Shown here piece by piece: positions 9,136 through 17,401 of a stretch of DNA of 54,222 nucleotides. A program made the translations under genes and the position numbers. The DNA comes from Rhodanobacter sp. FW104-R8 (GTDB lineage Bacteria; Pseudomonadota; Gammaproteobacteria; Xanthomonadales; Rhodanobacteraceae): the NCBI RefSeq assembly GCF_001617365.1, contig NZ_LVJR01000122.1, positions 1 to 54,222 on the forward strand, read 5' to 3'. The notes under the pieces are model-generated. The model had not been told where the DNA came from. It was given only the letters and a program-made list of their open reading frames with translations, and did not search any database. Position 1 is the first letter of the stretch; the number at the start of each line of letters is the position of its first letter.

Positions 9136-10566
9136 TCACGATTCGCGCATCACCATCAGGCGGATCTCGCTCATGTCCTCGATCGCGTAGCGCACGCCCT
9201 CGCGGCCCAGGCCGGACAGCTTCACGCCGCCGTAGGGCATGTTGTCCACGCGGAAGCTGGGGATGTCGTTGACCACCACGCCGCCCTGTTCCAGTTCGTT
9301 CCACGCACGCATCGCATGGTCGAGGCTGTCGGTGAAGATGCCCGCCTGCAGGCCGTAGTCGGAGTCGTTGACCATGGCGATCGCCTCGTCGAACTTCCGG
9401 AACGGGGCGAGCAGGGCGAACGGGCCGAACGCTTCCAGCCGGTTGGCCTTGGCATCCGCCGGCACGTTCTCCATCAGGGTGGCCTCGAGCATGTTGCCGC
9501 TGCGCCTGCCGCCGCAGAGGATTTTCCCGCCGGCCTTCTTCGCCTCCAGGATCCAGCCATGCAGGCGCTCGGCGGCGGCCTCGTCGATCATCGGGCCGAG
9601 GAACACGCTCTTGTCCTTCGGGTCGCCCGACTTCAGCTTCCTCGTGGCGGCAACCAGCCTGCGCTTCAGCGCGCCGTACACGTCGGCATGGGCATAGATG
9701 CGCTGCACGCCGATGCAGCTCTGGCCGGACTGGTAGAACGCGCCGAAGATCAGCCGCGCCACCACCTTGTCCAGTTTCGGCCCCTGGTCGGCGTCGACGA
9801 TGCAGGCCGCGTTGCCGCCCAGTTCCAGCGTCACCTTCTTGCGGCCGGCGCGTGCCTTCAGCTGCCAGCCGATCTGGCCGCCGGTGAACGAGAGCAGCTT
9901 GAAGCGCTCGTCCTCCACCAGCGGCGCGGCATGTGCGCCATCCAGGGTGAGGATCGAGAACGCACCCTTCGGCAGGTCGGTCTCGGCCAGCACCTCGCCG
10001 ATGATCAGCGCGCCGATCGGCGTCTTCTCCGACGGCTTCAGCACGAACGGGCAGCCCGCCGCGATGGCCGGCGCCACCTTGTGCGCCACCAGGTTCAGCG
10101 GGAAGTTGAACGGCGTGATGAACGACACCGGCCCCAGCGGCACGCGCTTCGTGTAGCCGTGGTAGCCGTCCAGGCGGCTGGCCAGTTCCAGGTTGATCGT
10201 CTCACCGTTGATGCGCACCGCTTCCTCGGCGGCGATGCGGAACGTCTCGATCAATCGCGTCACCTCGCCAGCCGCATCCTTGATCGGCTTGCCCGCCTCG
10301 ATGCACAGCGCTTCGGCCAGCTCGTCGCGACGCTCGGCGAAGCGCTGCGCGCAATGCTGCAGCACGGCCTGGCGTGCCCACGGCTTGAAGTTGCGCATCG
10401 GCGTGGCGGCTTTCACCGCGGCGGCGATGGCCTTTTCGGTGGCCTTTGCGTCCGGCACCGCGACGCGGGTGGCGATCTTGCCGCTGAACTTGTCGCGCAC
10501 GTCGAGCATTTCCTTCGACGCCTGCGGCTGGTTGGCGAGGTAGTAGGGGTAGGACTTGGCGAGCAT
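9136..10566 (-). CDS. NAD(P)-dependent aldehyde dehydrogenase family protein
   Basis: A 476-residue aldehyde dehydrogenase. Seen are the cofactor-site stretch ITPFNFPLNL, the general-base glutamate in VTLELGGN (near 248), the catalytic cysteine in GQSCIGVQ (near 283), and the C-terminal PYGGVKLSGLGREG. It resembles the subgroup acting on small phosphorylated or hydroxylated aldehydes; the exact substrate cannot be read. It is the second gene of an operon: its ATG is 13 bases after the acetolactate synthase stop. A link to acetoin/acetaldehyde metabolism is inferred from that neighbour only. Confidence 0.85.
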   Translation of the reverse strand: MLAKSYPYYLANQPQASKEMLDVRDKFSGKIATRVAVPDAKATEKAIAAAVKAATPMRNFKPWARQAVLQHCAQRFAERRDELAEALCIEAGKPIKDAAGEVTRLIETFRIAAEEAVRINGETINLELASRLDGYHGYTKRVPLGPVSFITPFNFPLNLVAHKVAPAIAAGCPFVLKPSEKTPIGALIIGEVLAETDLPKGAFSILTLDGAHAAPLVEDERFKLLSFTGGQIGWQLKARAGRKKVTLELGGNAACIVDADQGPKLDKVVARLIFGAFYQSGQSCIGVQRIYAHADVYGALKRRLVAATRKLKSGDPKDKSVFLGPMIDEAAAERLHGWILEAKKAGGKILCGGRRSGNMLEATLMENVPADAKANRLEAFGPFALLAPFRKFDEAIAMVNDSDYGLQAGIFTDSLDHAMRAWNELEQGGVVVNDIPSFRVDNMPYGGVKLSGLGREGVRYAIEDMSEIRLMVMRES

Positions 10567-10579
10567 GGGAATCTCCGGG

Positions 10580-12223
10580 TCAGACGGCCGCGCTCAGTCG
10601 ACGGATTTCCTTGTCGAGGATGCGGTGGTTGTCGCTGTAGTCGATAGCAAGGTCGATCAGGTGCACGCCGCCTTCGGCATAGGCGCGCTGCAGGGTCGGC
10701 AGGAACTCGTCGGCGCTGGCCGGGCGGTGGCCGTGCGCGCCGTGTGCCTGGGCGAACAGCACGAAATCGGGATTGCCGAATTGCATGCCGTAGTCGGTGT
10801 AACCCATCTCTGCCTGCTTCCAGCGGATCATGCCGTAGGCGTCGTCGCGCAGCAGCAGGATCACCAGGTCGAGCTCCAGCCGCACTGCGGTTTCCAGCTC
10901 CTGCGCGTTCATCATGAAGCCGCCGTCGCCGCAGATCGCCAGCACCTTGCGCTGCGGGTACACCATCTTCGCCGCCATCGCCGAGGGCAGGCCGGCGCCC
11001 ATGGTGGCCAGCGCGTTGTCCAGCAGCACGGTGTTCGGCTGGCGCGCACGGTAGTAGCGGGCGTACCACAGCTTGTACATGCCGTTGTCCAGGCACAGCA
11101 CGCCGTCGTCCGGCATGAAACGGCGGGTATCGGCGACGATGCGCACCGGGTGCATCGGGAAGCGTGCGTCGTCCGCGTGTTCCTTCAGCTGCGCGTGGAA
11201 GGCCTGGCGCACCTTGCCGAACCAGGCGAAGTCCCAGTGCGGCTGCGGCTCCAGCGCGTCGGCGAGTCGTTCGACCGTATGCGCGATGTCGCCGACCACC
11301 TCGATCTGCGGGAAGTACACCGTATCCACCTCGGCCGAGGCGAAGTTGATGTGGATCACCGTGCGTCGGCCTTTCTGCATGAAGAACGGCGGCTTCTCCA
11401 CCACGTCGTGCCCGACGTTGACGATCACGTCGGCGGCATCGATCGCGCGATGCACGAAATCGCCGTCGGACAGCGCGGCGTTGCCCAGCCACAGCGGATG
11501 GTCCTCGTCGACCACGCCCTTGCCCATCTGGGTGGTGAAGAACGGCAGGCCGAGCTTGTCGATGAAGGCGCGCAGGGCGACGGCCGTACGTTGGCGGTTT
11601 GCAGCAGCGCCGATCATCAGGATCGGCTTTCGCGCATTGCCGATCGCCTCGGCCGCCTGCACCAGCGCGGCATCGTCCGGCGACGGTCGCCGCGCGTATT
11701 CGGTGGGCAGCAGGATCGCGTCCTCGACTTCGTCGCGGGCGATGTCCTCCGGCAGTTCCAGATGCACCGCGCCCGGGCGTTCCTCCTCGGCGCGGCGAAA
11801 CGCCTCGCGCACGCGCGCCGGGATCGTCGGCGCGGAAACCAGCTGGCGCGTGTACTTGGTCAGCGGCTGCATCATGTCGACCACGTCGACCAGCTGGAAC
11901 AGGCCCTGCTTGTGCGTGCGGATCGGTTTCTGGCCGGTGATCATCAGCATCGGCATGGCGCCGAGCTGGGCGTAGGCCGCCGCGGTGACCAGGTTGGTGG
12001 CGCCGGGCCCGAGCGTGGCCAGCGCCACGCCGGCCTCGCCGGTCAGCCGGCCCCAGGTCGCGGCCATGAAGCCGGCGGCCTGTTCGTGGCGGGTCACGAT
12101 CAGCCGGATCGAGGACTCGCGCAGGGCTTCCAGCAGGTCCAGGTTTTCCTCGCCGGGCACGCCGAAGATGCAATGCACGCCCTCGGCTTCGAGGGCCTTC
12201 ACGAACAACGCCGCCGCCTTCAT
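10580..12223 (-). CDS. Acetolactate synthase-like ThDP enzyme
   Basis: A 547-residue ThDP-dependent enzyme of the acetolactate synthase large-subunit type (two pyruvates to 2-acetolactate and CO2). The catalytic glutamate sits in TRHEQAAGF near residue 47; the ThDP/Mg motif is CGDGGFMMNAQELETA followed by LLLRDDAYGM, where DD stands for the usual NN-like end. The sequence looks more like catabolic AlsS-type enzymes than IlvB/IlvI, and no small-subunit gene is adjacent. ATG 12223 is preceded by a good GGAGG ribosome site (12230-12234). It forms an operon with the downstream aldehyde dehydrogenase. The pairing hints at pyruvate overflow metabolism; a decarboxylase or carboligase with another substrate remains possible. 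Confidence 0.8.
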   Translation of the reverse strand: MKAAALFVKALEAEGVHCIFGVPGEENLDLLEALRESSIRLIVTRHEQAAGFMAATWGRLTGEAGVALATLGPGATNLVTAAAYAQLGAMPMLMITGQKPIRTHKQGLFQLVDVVDMMQPLTKYTRQLVSAPTIPARVREAFRRAEEERPGAVHLELPEDIARDEVEDAILLPTEYARRPSPDDAALVQAAEAIGNARKPILMIGAAANRQRTAVALRAFIDKLGLPFFTTQMGKGVVDEDHPLWLGNAALSDGDFVHRAIDAADVIVNVGHDVVEKPPFFMQKGRRTVIHINFASAEVDTVYFPQIEVVGDIAHTVERLADALEPQPHWDFAWFGKVRQAFHAQLKEHADDARFPMHPVRIVADTRRFMPDDGVLCLDNGMYKLWYARYYRARQPNTVLLDNALATMGAGLPSAMAAKMVYPQRKVLAICGDGGFMMNAQELETAVRLELDLVILLLRDDAYGMIRWKQAEMGYTDYGMQFGNPDFVLFAQAHGAHGHRPASADEFLPTLQRAYAEGGVHLIDLAIDYSDNHRILDKEIRRLSAAV

Positions 12224-12290
12224 GCATCGCCTCCGTGGGAGAGGCGTGAAGGATGCGTGCCGCAACGTTCAGTTTGCGTGAGCGGAGCGG

Positions 12291-13640
12291 TCAGTCGTCG
12301 CTGACTCGCAGCGGCAGCTCGCCGTCGGCGAGGCGTGCACGCAGCCGCGTATCCGCGGCAACGCCCTGGGCCGAGCGCAATACCTGGCCATGCGCATCGA
12401 ACAGGATCGCGTAGCCGCGCTCGAGCGTGGCCAGCGGGCTGACCGCGTGCAGTGCGTGACCGATGTGGCGCAGCGTCGTCTGCCGGCGTTCGAGGATGTG
12501 CGCGATCGCGCGGCGCAGGCGCTGATCCTGTTCGGCCAGCCGGCGCGCCAGCAGCGGCAGGCGCGCGTGCGGATGCTGCGCCAGCAGGCGCGCGTGCAGG
12601 CGTTCCAGCCGCGTGTGGCGCCGCTGGCTCTGTTCACGCAGCACGACGGCCAGGCGGTGTTGCAGGTGCTGCAGCCGTTCGCGGTCGCGCAGCAACCGTG
12701 CTTGTGGCCGCTGCGCCTGCAGTCGCGCCAGCAAGTGGTCCACGCGTTGCGACTGCGCCTGCAACTGGCGTTGCTGCAGGGTGACCAGACGCTGCTGCAA
12801 CTGCCGCAGGTGGCGATCGACGGCCACCGCGTCAGGCACCAGCAGTTCGGCGGCGGCGGACGGCGTGGGTGCGCGCAGGTCGGCGACGAAGTCGGCGATG
12901 CTGAAGTCGATCTCGTGGCCCACCGCGCTCACCACCGGCACCGCGCAGGCATGGATCGCCCGCGCCACCGTCTCGTCGTTGAACGCCCACAGGTCTTCCA
13001 GCGAGCCGCCGCCGCGGGTGAGCAGCAGCACGTCGTAGCGTGCGCTGTTTGATGCCTTGCGCAGCATCGCCACGATCGCCGGCGGCGCCTCGCGGCCTTG
13101 TACCGGCACCGGCAGCACCTCTACCTCGGCCAGCGGCCAGCGCCGCGCCAGCACGCTCAGCACGTCGCGGATCGCCGCGCCGGTGGCCGAAGTGATCGCG
13201 CCGATGCGCCGCGCGTAGCGGGGCAGCGGGCGCTTGCGCGCGGCGTCGAACAGGCCTTCGGCGTCGAGCCTGGCCTTGAGCTGCTCGAACTCGCGCTGCA
13301 GCGCGCCTTCGCCGGCCGGCTCCATGGATTCGGCCACCAGTTGGAACTCGCCGCGCGGTTCGTACAGGCCGACCCTGGCGCGCAGCAGCACCTGCATGCC
13401 GTCGACCGGGCGGAAGCGCAGCGCGGCAACCTTCGGCTTGAACATCGCGCAGCGCACCTGGGCGCCGCTGTCCTTCAGGGTGAAGTACAGGTGCCCGGAC
13501 GCCGGCTTGACCACGTTCGACAGCTCGCCCTCGATCCACACCAGCGGCAGCGCGTCGCCCAGCAGGTCGCGCACCAGCCGGTTGAGCGAGCTGGGGGTGA
13601 GGACGTGGCGTGGCGTGGAGTCGTCGAACGGCGCTGGCAT
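12291..13640 (-). CDS. xseA: Exodeoxyribonuclease VII large subunit
   Basis: A 449-residue protein of normal length. The N-terminal OB fold reads LVWIEGELSNV..SGHLYFTLKD and AQVRCAMFK. The catalytic domain contains ITSATGAAIRD, LTRGGGSLEDLWAFNDE and VSAVGHEIDFSIADFVADLRAPTPSAAAE. A long glutamine/arginine-rich coiled coil (about 285-400) follows. With XseB it degrades single-stranded DNA to oligonucleotides; xseB is not in this window. It is followed on the same strand by the acetolactate synthase gene, 67 bases away. Confidence 0.97.
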   Translation of the reverse strand: MPAPFDDSTPRHVLTPSSLNRLVRDLLGDALPLVWIEGELSNVVKPASGHLYFTLKDSGAQVRCAMFKPKVAALRFRPVDGMQVLLRARVGLYEPRGEFQLVAESMEPAGEGALQREFEQLKARLDAEGLFDAARKRPLPRYARRIGAITSATGAAIRDVLSVLARRWPLAEVEVLPVPVQGREAPPAIVAMLRKASNSARYDVLLLTRGGGSLEDLWAFNDETVARAIHACAVPVVSAVGHEIDFSIADFVADLRAPTPSAAAELLVPDAVAVDRHLRQLQQRLVTLQQRQLQAQSQRVDHLLARLQAQRPQARLLRDRERLQHLQHRLAVVLREQSQRRHTRLERLHARLLAQHPHARLPLLARRLAEQDQRLRRAIAHILERRQTTLRHIGHALHAVSPLATLERGYAILFDAHGQVLRSAQGVAADTRLRARLADGELPLRVSDD

Positions 13641-13732
13641 AAGGGCGCGAGCCTAGCATGCTGACGGTATCAAGTTGTGAGAAAACATCTGCTTGAAGCA
13701 CGAAGTGCAGGAACATCCTGAAGCATGGAGCT

Positions 13733-15199
13733 TCAGTCGTCGCCGGCCTCGCGCAATTCGAGCCGGCGCCGCCGGCGTACGCGCCAGGCGCGGATGCCGA
13801 GGTTGAGGGAGAGCCAGGCGGCGAAGGCACCCAGCGGCCAGCCGACCCAGGCCGGCCACAGGAAGGCCAAGATCGCCAGCACGAGCAGTCCCAGGGCCGC
13901 GACGAGCAGCGGGCCGCTGCCGGTATCGCCGAGCACGCGGCGGTTGGCCAGCACGGCACCGACGCTGTTGGCGATGCGCAGGGCGCCGGCGGCGGCGCGG
14001 CCGGAACTGCCGCCGCCATGGCGTACCCGCCGCGGGTGGGCTTCGCTGCTGCGGACCTGTTCGCGGCTGCCGTGGCCGTGCCGGCGGCGACGCGAGGCCA
14101 GCACGATCTCGGTGGCGTTGCCCAGGTCCTGTTCGTATTGCGCGGCGAGCTGCGCGGCGAGGCCGGCATCCTCGATCGCCACGTCGATCTCGCGGTTGCC
14201 CAGCCAGCTGGCGATGTTGAGGTTGGAGGAGCCGACCCGCGCCCACTGGCCGTCGGCCACCGCGGTCTTCGCGTGCAGCATCGAGCCGTTCCACTCGAAC
14301 ACGCGGATGCCGGCCTTCAGCAGCGGCCGGTAGCCCGAGCGCGACAGGCCCGCCACCACCGGGATGTCGCTGCTGCCCGGCACCAGCAGGCGCACGTCCA
14401 CGCCGTCGCGCGATGCCGCCACCAGCGCCTGCACGTACGGCGCCAGGCCGACGAAGTAGGCGTCGGTGAGCCATAGCGTGCGGCGCGCCATCGAAGCGAT
14501 CAGCTGGTCGAGGCGGTACATGCCGGCGGTGGCCGGCTGGGTGGCGATCACCCGCAGCGCCACGTCGCCGGCCGGCGCGGTCGCGTCCAGCGGCCCGGCG
14601 AACGGCGCCAGCGCGGGTCCGATCTCGGCCCAGCTCTGCGCGAACGCGGCCTCCAGCTCGGCCACCGCCGGGCCGCGCAGCGCCAGGCCGGTATCGCGCC
14701 ACGGCGGCACGTTGCGCGCCGGGTCGCCCAGCCACTTGGCGCTGATGCACACGCCGGAGAGGAAGCCGTGGGTGCCGTCGACCACCAGCAGCTTGCGGTG
14801 GTCGCGGCTGATCCAGCCGAACGGCTGGCCCAGTTGCGGCGGGTTGAACACCCGCACCTCGCCGCCGGCCGCGCGCAGCGGCGCCCAGAAGGCGGCGCGC
14901 GACTGGCCCAGGCAGCCGAGCCAGTCGACCACCACCGCCACGAACACGCCCGCCTTTGCCCGCTCCACCAGGGCGTCGCGGAAGGCGCGGCCGACCTCGT
15001 CGTCGCGGATGATGTAGTTCTCCAGCAGCGCGCGCTGGCGTGCGCCGCGGATCGCGGCCAGCCACGCGTCGTAGTGCGCGGCGGCATCGATCAGCCATTG
15101 CGCGCAGTTGCCGCCGAGCAGCGGCGCGCCGGCGGCGCGGCTCAGCGCCTGTTCGGCCAGCAGACGGCTCGGGGCGGAGGGAATCAGCGGCGTGGGCAT
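13733..15199 (-). CDS. Phospholipase D/cardiolipin synthase-like membrane protein
   Basis: A 488-residue PLD-superfamily protein with two HKD motifs: DHRKLLVVDG near residue 135 and LHAKTAVADG near 310, the latter followed by GSSNLNIASWLGNREID. Two C-terminal hydrophobic segments (about 435-475) and an arginine-rich tail anchor it. Cardiolipin synthases of the ClsB/ClsC type share this layout, although their helices usually lie elsewhere, so the function is inferred. ATG 15199 (MPTPLIPS) is chosen over an upstream in-frame ATG at 15238. It is divergent from the acetyl-CoA hydrolase gene, with 65 bases between starts. Confidence 0.82.
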   Translation of the reverse strand: MPTPLIPSAPSRLLAEQALSRAAGAPLLGGNCAQWLIDAAAHYDAWLAAIRGARQRALLENYIIRDDEVGRAFRDALVERAKAGVFVAVVVDWLGCLGQSRAAFWAPLRAAGGEVRVFNPPQLGQPFGWISRDHRKLLVVDGTHGFLSGVCISAKWLGDPARNVPPWRDTGLALRGPAVAELEAAFAQSWAEIGPALAPFAGPLDATAPAGDVALRVIATQPATAGMYRLDQLIASMARRTLWLTDAYFVGLAPYVQALVAASRDGVDVRLLVPGSSDIPVVAGLSRSGYRPLLKAGIRVFEWNGSMLHAKTAVADGQWARVGSSNLNIASWLGNREIDVAIEDAGLAAQLAAQYEQDLGNATEIVLASRRRRHGHGSREQVRSSEAHPRRVRHGGGSSGRAAAGALRIANSVGAVLANRRVLGDTGSGPLLVAALGLLVLAILAFLWPAWVGWPLGAFAAWLSLNLGIRAWRVRRRRRLELREAGDD

Positions 15200-15264
15200 G
15201 GTCCGAGTGTAGGCGAAGGTCCGTCGACGCGTCGCCACGAGAGCCTGTCCGCGGGGCTTCTGGC

Positions 15265-17262
15265 ATGATCGCCCGCATGCCGATCGAGCACCGCTACGTC
15301 GACACCGATGCCTGCGCGCGCCACCTTGCCGAGGAGCTGGGGCCGCATCTGCGCATCGCCGCGCCGCTGGGCCTGGGCAAGCCGCACGGGCTGCTCAACG
15401 CGCTGTACCGGCGGGTCGCCGCCGATGCGGCCTGCTCGATGCGGCTGTACACCGCGCTGTCGCTGACCCGGCCGCAGCCGGCGCCGGGGCTGGAGCAACG
15501 CTTCCTGGGGCCGTTCCTCGAACGCCACTTCGGCGCCGATGCGGTCGACCCGCAGTACGCGCTGGACCAGGCGCGCGGTGCGCTGCCCGCGAACGTCGAG
15601 GTGCACGAGTTCTATATGCAGTCCGGCGCGCTGCTGCATTCGGCCAGCGCCCAGCGCAGCTACATCAGCCAGAACTACACCCACGTGGCGCGCGACCTGG
15701 CGGCGCAGGACATCAACCTGCTGGTGCAACTGGTGGCCCGGCGCGAGGGGCCGGACGGCGTGCATTACAGCCTGTCGTGCAACCCGGACCTGACCCTGGA
15801 TTTCCTGCGCCAGGTGCACCAGGCCGGCCGGCCGCGGCCGCTGTGCGTGGCGGTGGTGCATCCGGACCTGCCGTACCTGGGCGGCGACGCCGAGGTGGCG
15901 GAAGCGTATTTCGACATGGAGCTGCGCCCGGAACACTCGCCGCGGCTGTTTGCGCTGCCGCGGCTGCCGCTGGATCTCGCCGAATACGCGCTGGGGCTGC
16001 ACGCCAGCGCGCTGGTCAGGGACGGCGGCTGCCTGCAGGTCGGCATCGGCGCGCTGTCCGATGCGCTGGTGAAATCCCTGCTGCTGCGCCAGCAGGACAA
16101 CACCCTGTGGCGACGCGCGCTGGTGGCGCTGGATCCGGGCGGCGCCACCCACGCACTGGCCGGCCGGCTGGGCGGTCTGGCGCCGCTCGAGACCGGCCTG
16201 TACGGCGCCAGCGAGATGGTGATGGACGGCTTCATGCACCTGCAGCGCGCCGGCATCCTGAAACGGCGCAGTTGGGACAACCTGGCGCTGGAGCGCGCCG
16301 CCGCCGCCGGCCGCCTGGATCCGTCCGCCCCCGGCGGGCACTACCTGCGCGGCGCGTTCTTCCTCGGCTCGCGCGAGCTGTACGACTGGCTCGGCGCCAC
16401 CGAGGCGGCCGACCCGGACGCGATCGACATGTGCGCGGTGTCCAACGTCAACCAGCTGTACGGCGACCATCAGGCGCTGGCGACGCTGCAGCGGCGCGGC
16501 GCGCGCTTCTTCAACACCTGCATGATGGCGACCCTGCTCGGCGCGGCGGTGTCCGACACGCTGGAGGACGGCGGCGTGGTCAGCGGCGTGGGCGGCCAGT
16601 ACAACTTCGTGGCGATGGCGCACGAGCTGCCGGGCGGCCGCTCGGTGCTGCTGCTGCGCGCCACCCGCGAGAGCCGCGGCGGCATCGAGAGCAACATCCG
16701 CTGGAATTACGGCCAGACCACCATCCCGCGCCACCTGCGCGACCTCGTCGTCACCGAGTACGGCGTTGCCGACCTGCGCGGCAAGAGCGACAGCGAATGC
16801 GTCGAGGCGATGCTGTCGATCGCCGACGCGCGCTTCCTCGATGCGCTGTGCGCGCAGGCGAAGGCGCACGGCAAGCTGACTGCGGATTTCGCGGTCCCCG
16901 CGGCCTGGCGCCGCCATCATCCGCGCCACCTGCACGAAGCGCTGGCGCCGTTCCGGCACAAGGGCCTGCTGCCGGCGTTTCCGTTCGGCAGCGATTTCAC
17001 CGCGGTCGAGCAGCGCCTGCTGCCGGCACTGGAATGGCTGAAGGCCGCCAGCGGCAACTGGCGTGGCCGCTGGCGCCTGCTGCGCGCCGCGATTCGCCCC
17101 GGCGAGGCGGTGGACGGCGAGGCCGAGGCGCTGGCGCGGATGGGCCTTGCCGGTCCGCTCAGCTTGGCCGATCGCCTGCAGCGTCGCCTGCTGCAGGCGG
17201 CGTTGCGTCGGATGGCGCCGGCGGATCCGGCGGCGCTTCCGGCGCCGCCGCCGGGCCCGTAG
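15265..17262 (+). CDS. Acetyl-CoA hydrolase/CoA-transferase family protein, long form
   Basis: A 665-residue protein of the acetyl-CoA hydrolase/transferase family. Diagnostic is SGVGGQYNFVAMA near residue 440, with ATRESRGGIESNI and VVTEYGVADLRGKSD after it. Most family members are 430-500 residues; this one has extra N-terminal and C-terminal parts, a longer variant whose substrate is not known to me. ATG 15265 (MIARMPIEH) or ATG 15277 are both possible. The last 35 codons overlap, on the opposite strand, the end of ccoS (17159-17262). The C terminus is proline/alanine-rich. Confidence 0.8.
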   Translation: MIARMPIEHRYVDTDACARHLAEELGPHLRIAAPLGLGKPHGLLNALYRRVAADAACSMRLYTALSLTRPQPAPGLEQRFLGPFLERHFGADAVDPQYALDQARGALPANVEVHEFYMQSGALLHSASAQRSYISQNYTHVARDLAAQDINLLVQLVARREGPDGVHYSLSCNPDLTLDFLRQVHQAGRPRPLCVAVVHPDLPYLGGDAEVAEAYFDMELRPEHSPRLFALPRLPLDLAEYALGLHASALVRDGGCLQVGIGALSDALVKSLLLRQQDNTLWRRALVALDPGGATHALAGRLGGLAPLETGLYGASEMVMDGFMHLQRAGILKRRSWDNLALERAAAAGRLDPSAPGGHYLRGAFFLGSRELYDWLGATEAADPDAIDMCAVSNVNQLYGDHQALATLQRRGARFFNTCMMATLLGAAVSDTLEDGGVVSGVGGQYNFVAMAHELPGGRSVLLLRATRESRGGIESNIRWNYGQTTIPRHLRDLVVTEYGVADLRGKSDSECVEAMLSIADARFLDALCAQAKAHGKLTADFAVPAAWRRHHPRHLHEALAPFRHKGLLPAFPFGSDFTAVEQRLLPALEWLKAASGNWRGRWRLLRAAIRPGEAVDGEAEALARMGLAGPLSLADRLQRRLLQAALRRMAPADPAALPAPPPGP

Positions 17263-17401
17263 CCGGGTCGTCCATCAGCGGCAATACCGCGGGGCTGTCC
17301 AGGTCGTCGAATTGCTGGTGGTTGACCGCCCAGAAAAACAGCCACACTGCGACGATCACCACCAGCAGGGTGACCGGGATCAGCACCAGCAGGATGTTCA
17401 T
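17159..17401 (-). CDS. ccoS: cbb3 oxidase maturation protein CcoS/FixS
   Basis: An 80-residue protein. Residues 1-47 are typical CcoS: one membrane helix (ILLVLIPVTLLVVIVAVWLFFWAV) followed by NHQQFDDLDSPAVLPLMDD. CcoS is needed for cofactor insertion into the CcoN subunit. After residue 47 comes a proline/alanine-rich tail of about 33 residues, longer than most CcoS proteins; it is encoded largely by DNA that is also the 3' end of the convergent acetyl-CoA hydrolase gene. The start ATG overlaps the ccoI stop as ATGA (17398-17401), indicating translational coupling. Confidence 0.9.
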   Translation of the reverse strand: MNILLVLIPVTLLVVIVAVWLFFWAVNHQQFDDLDSPAVLPLMDDPATGPAAAPEAPPDPPAPSDATPPAAGDAAGDRPS

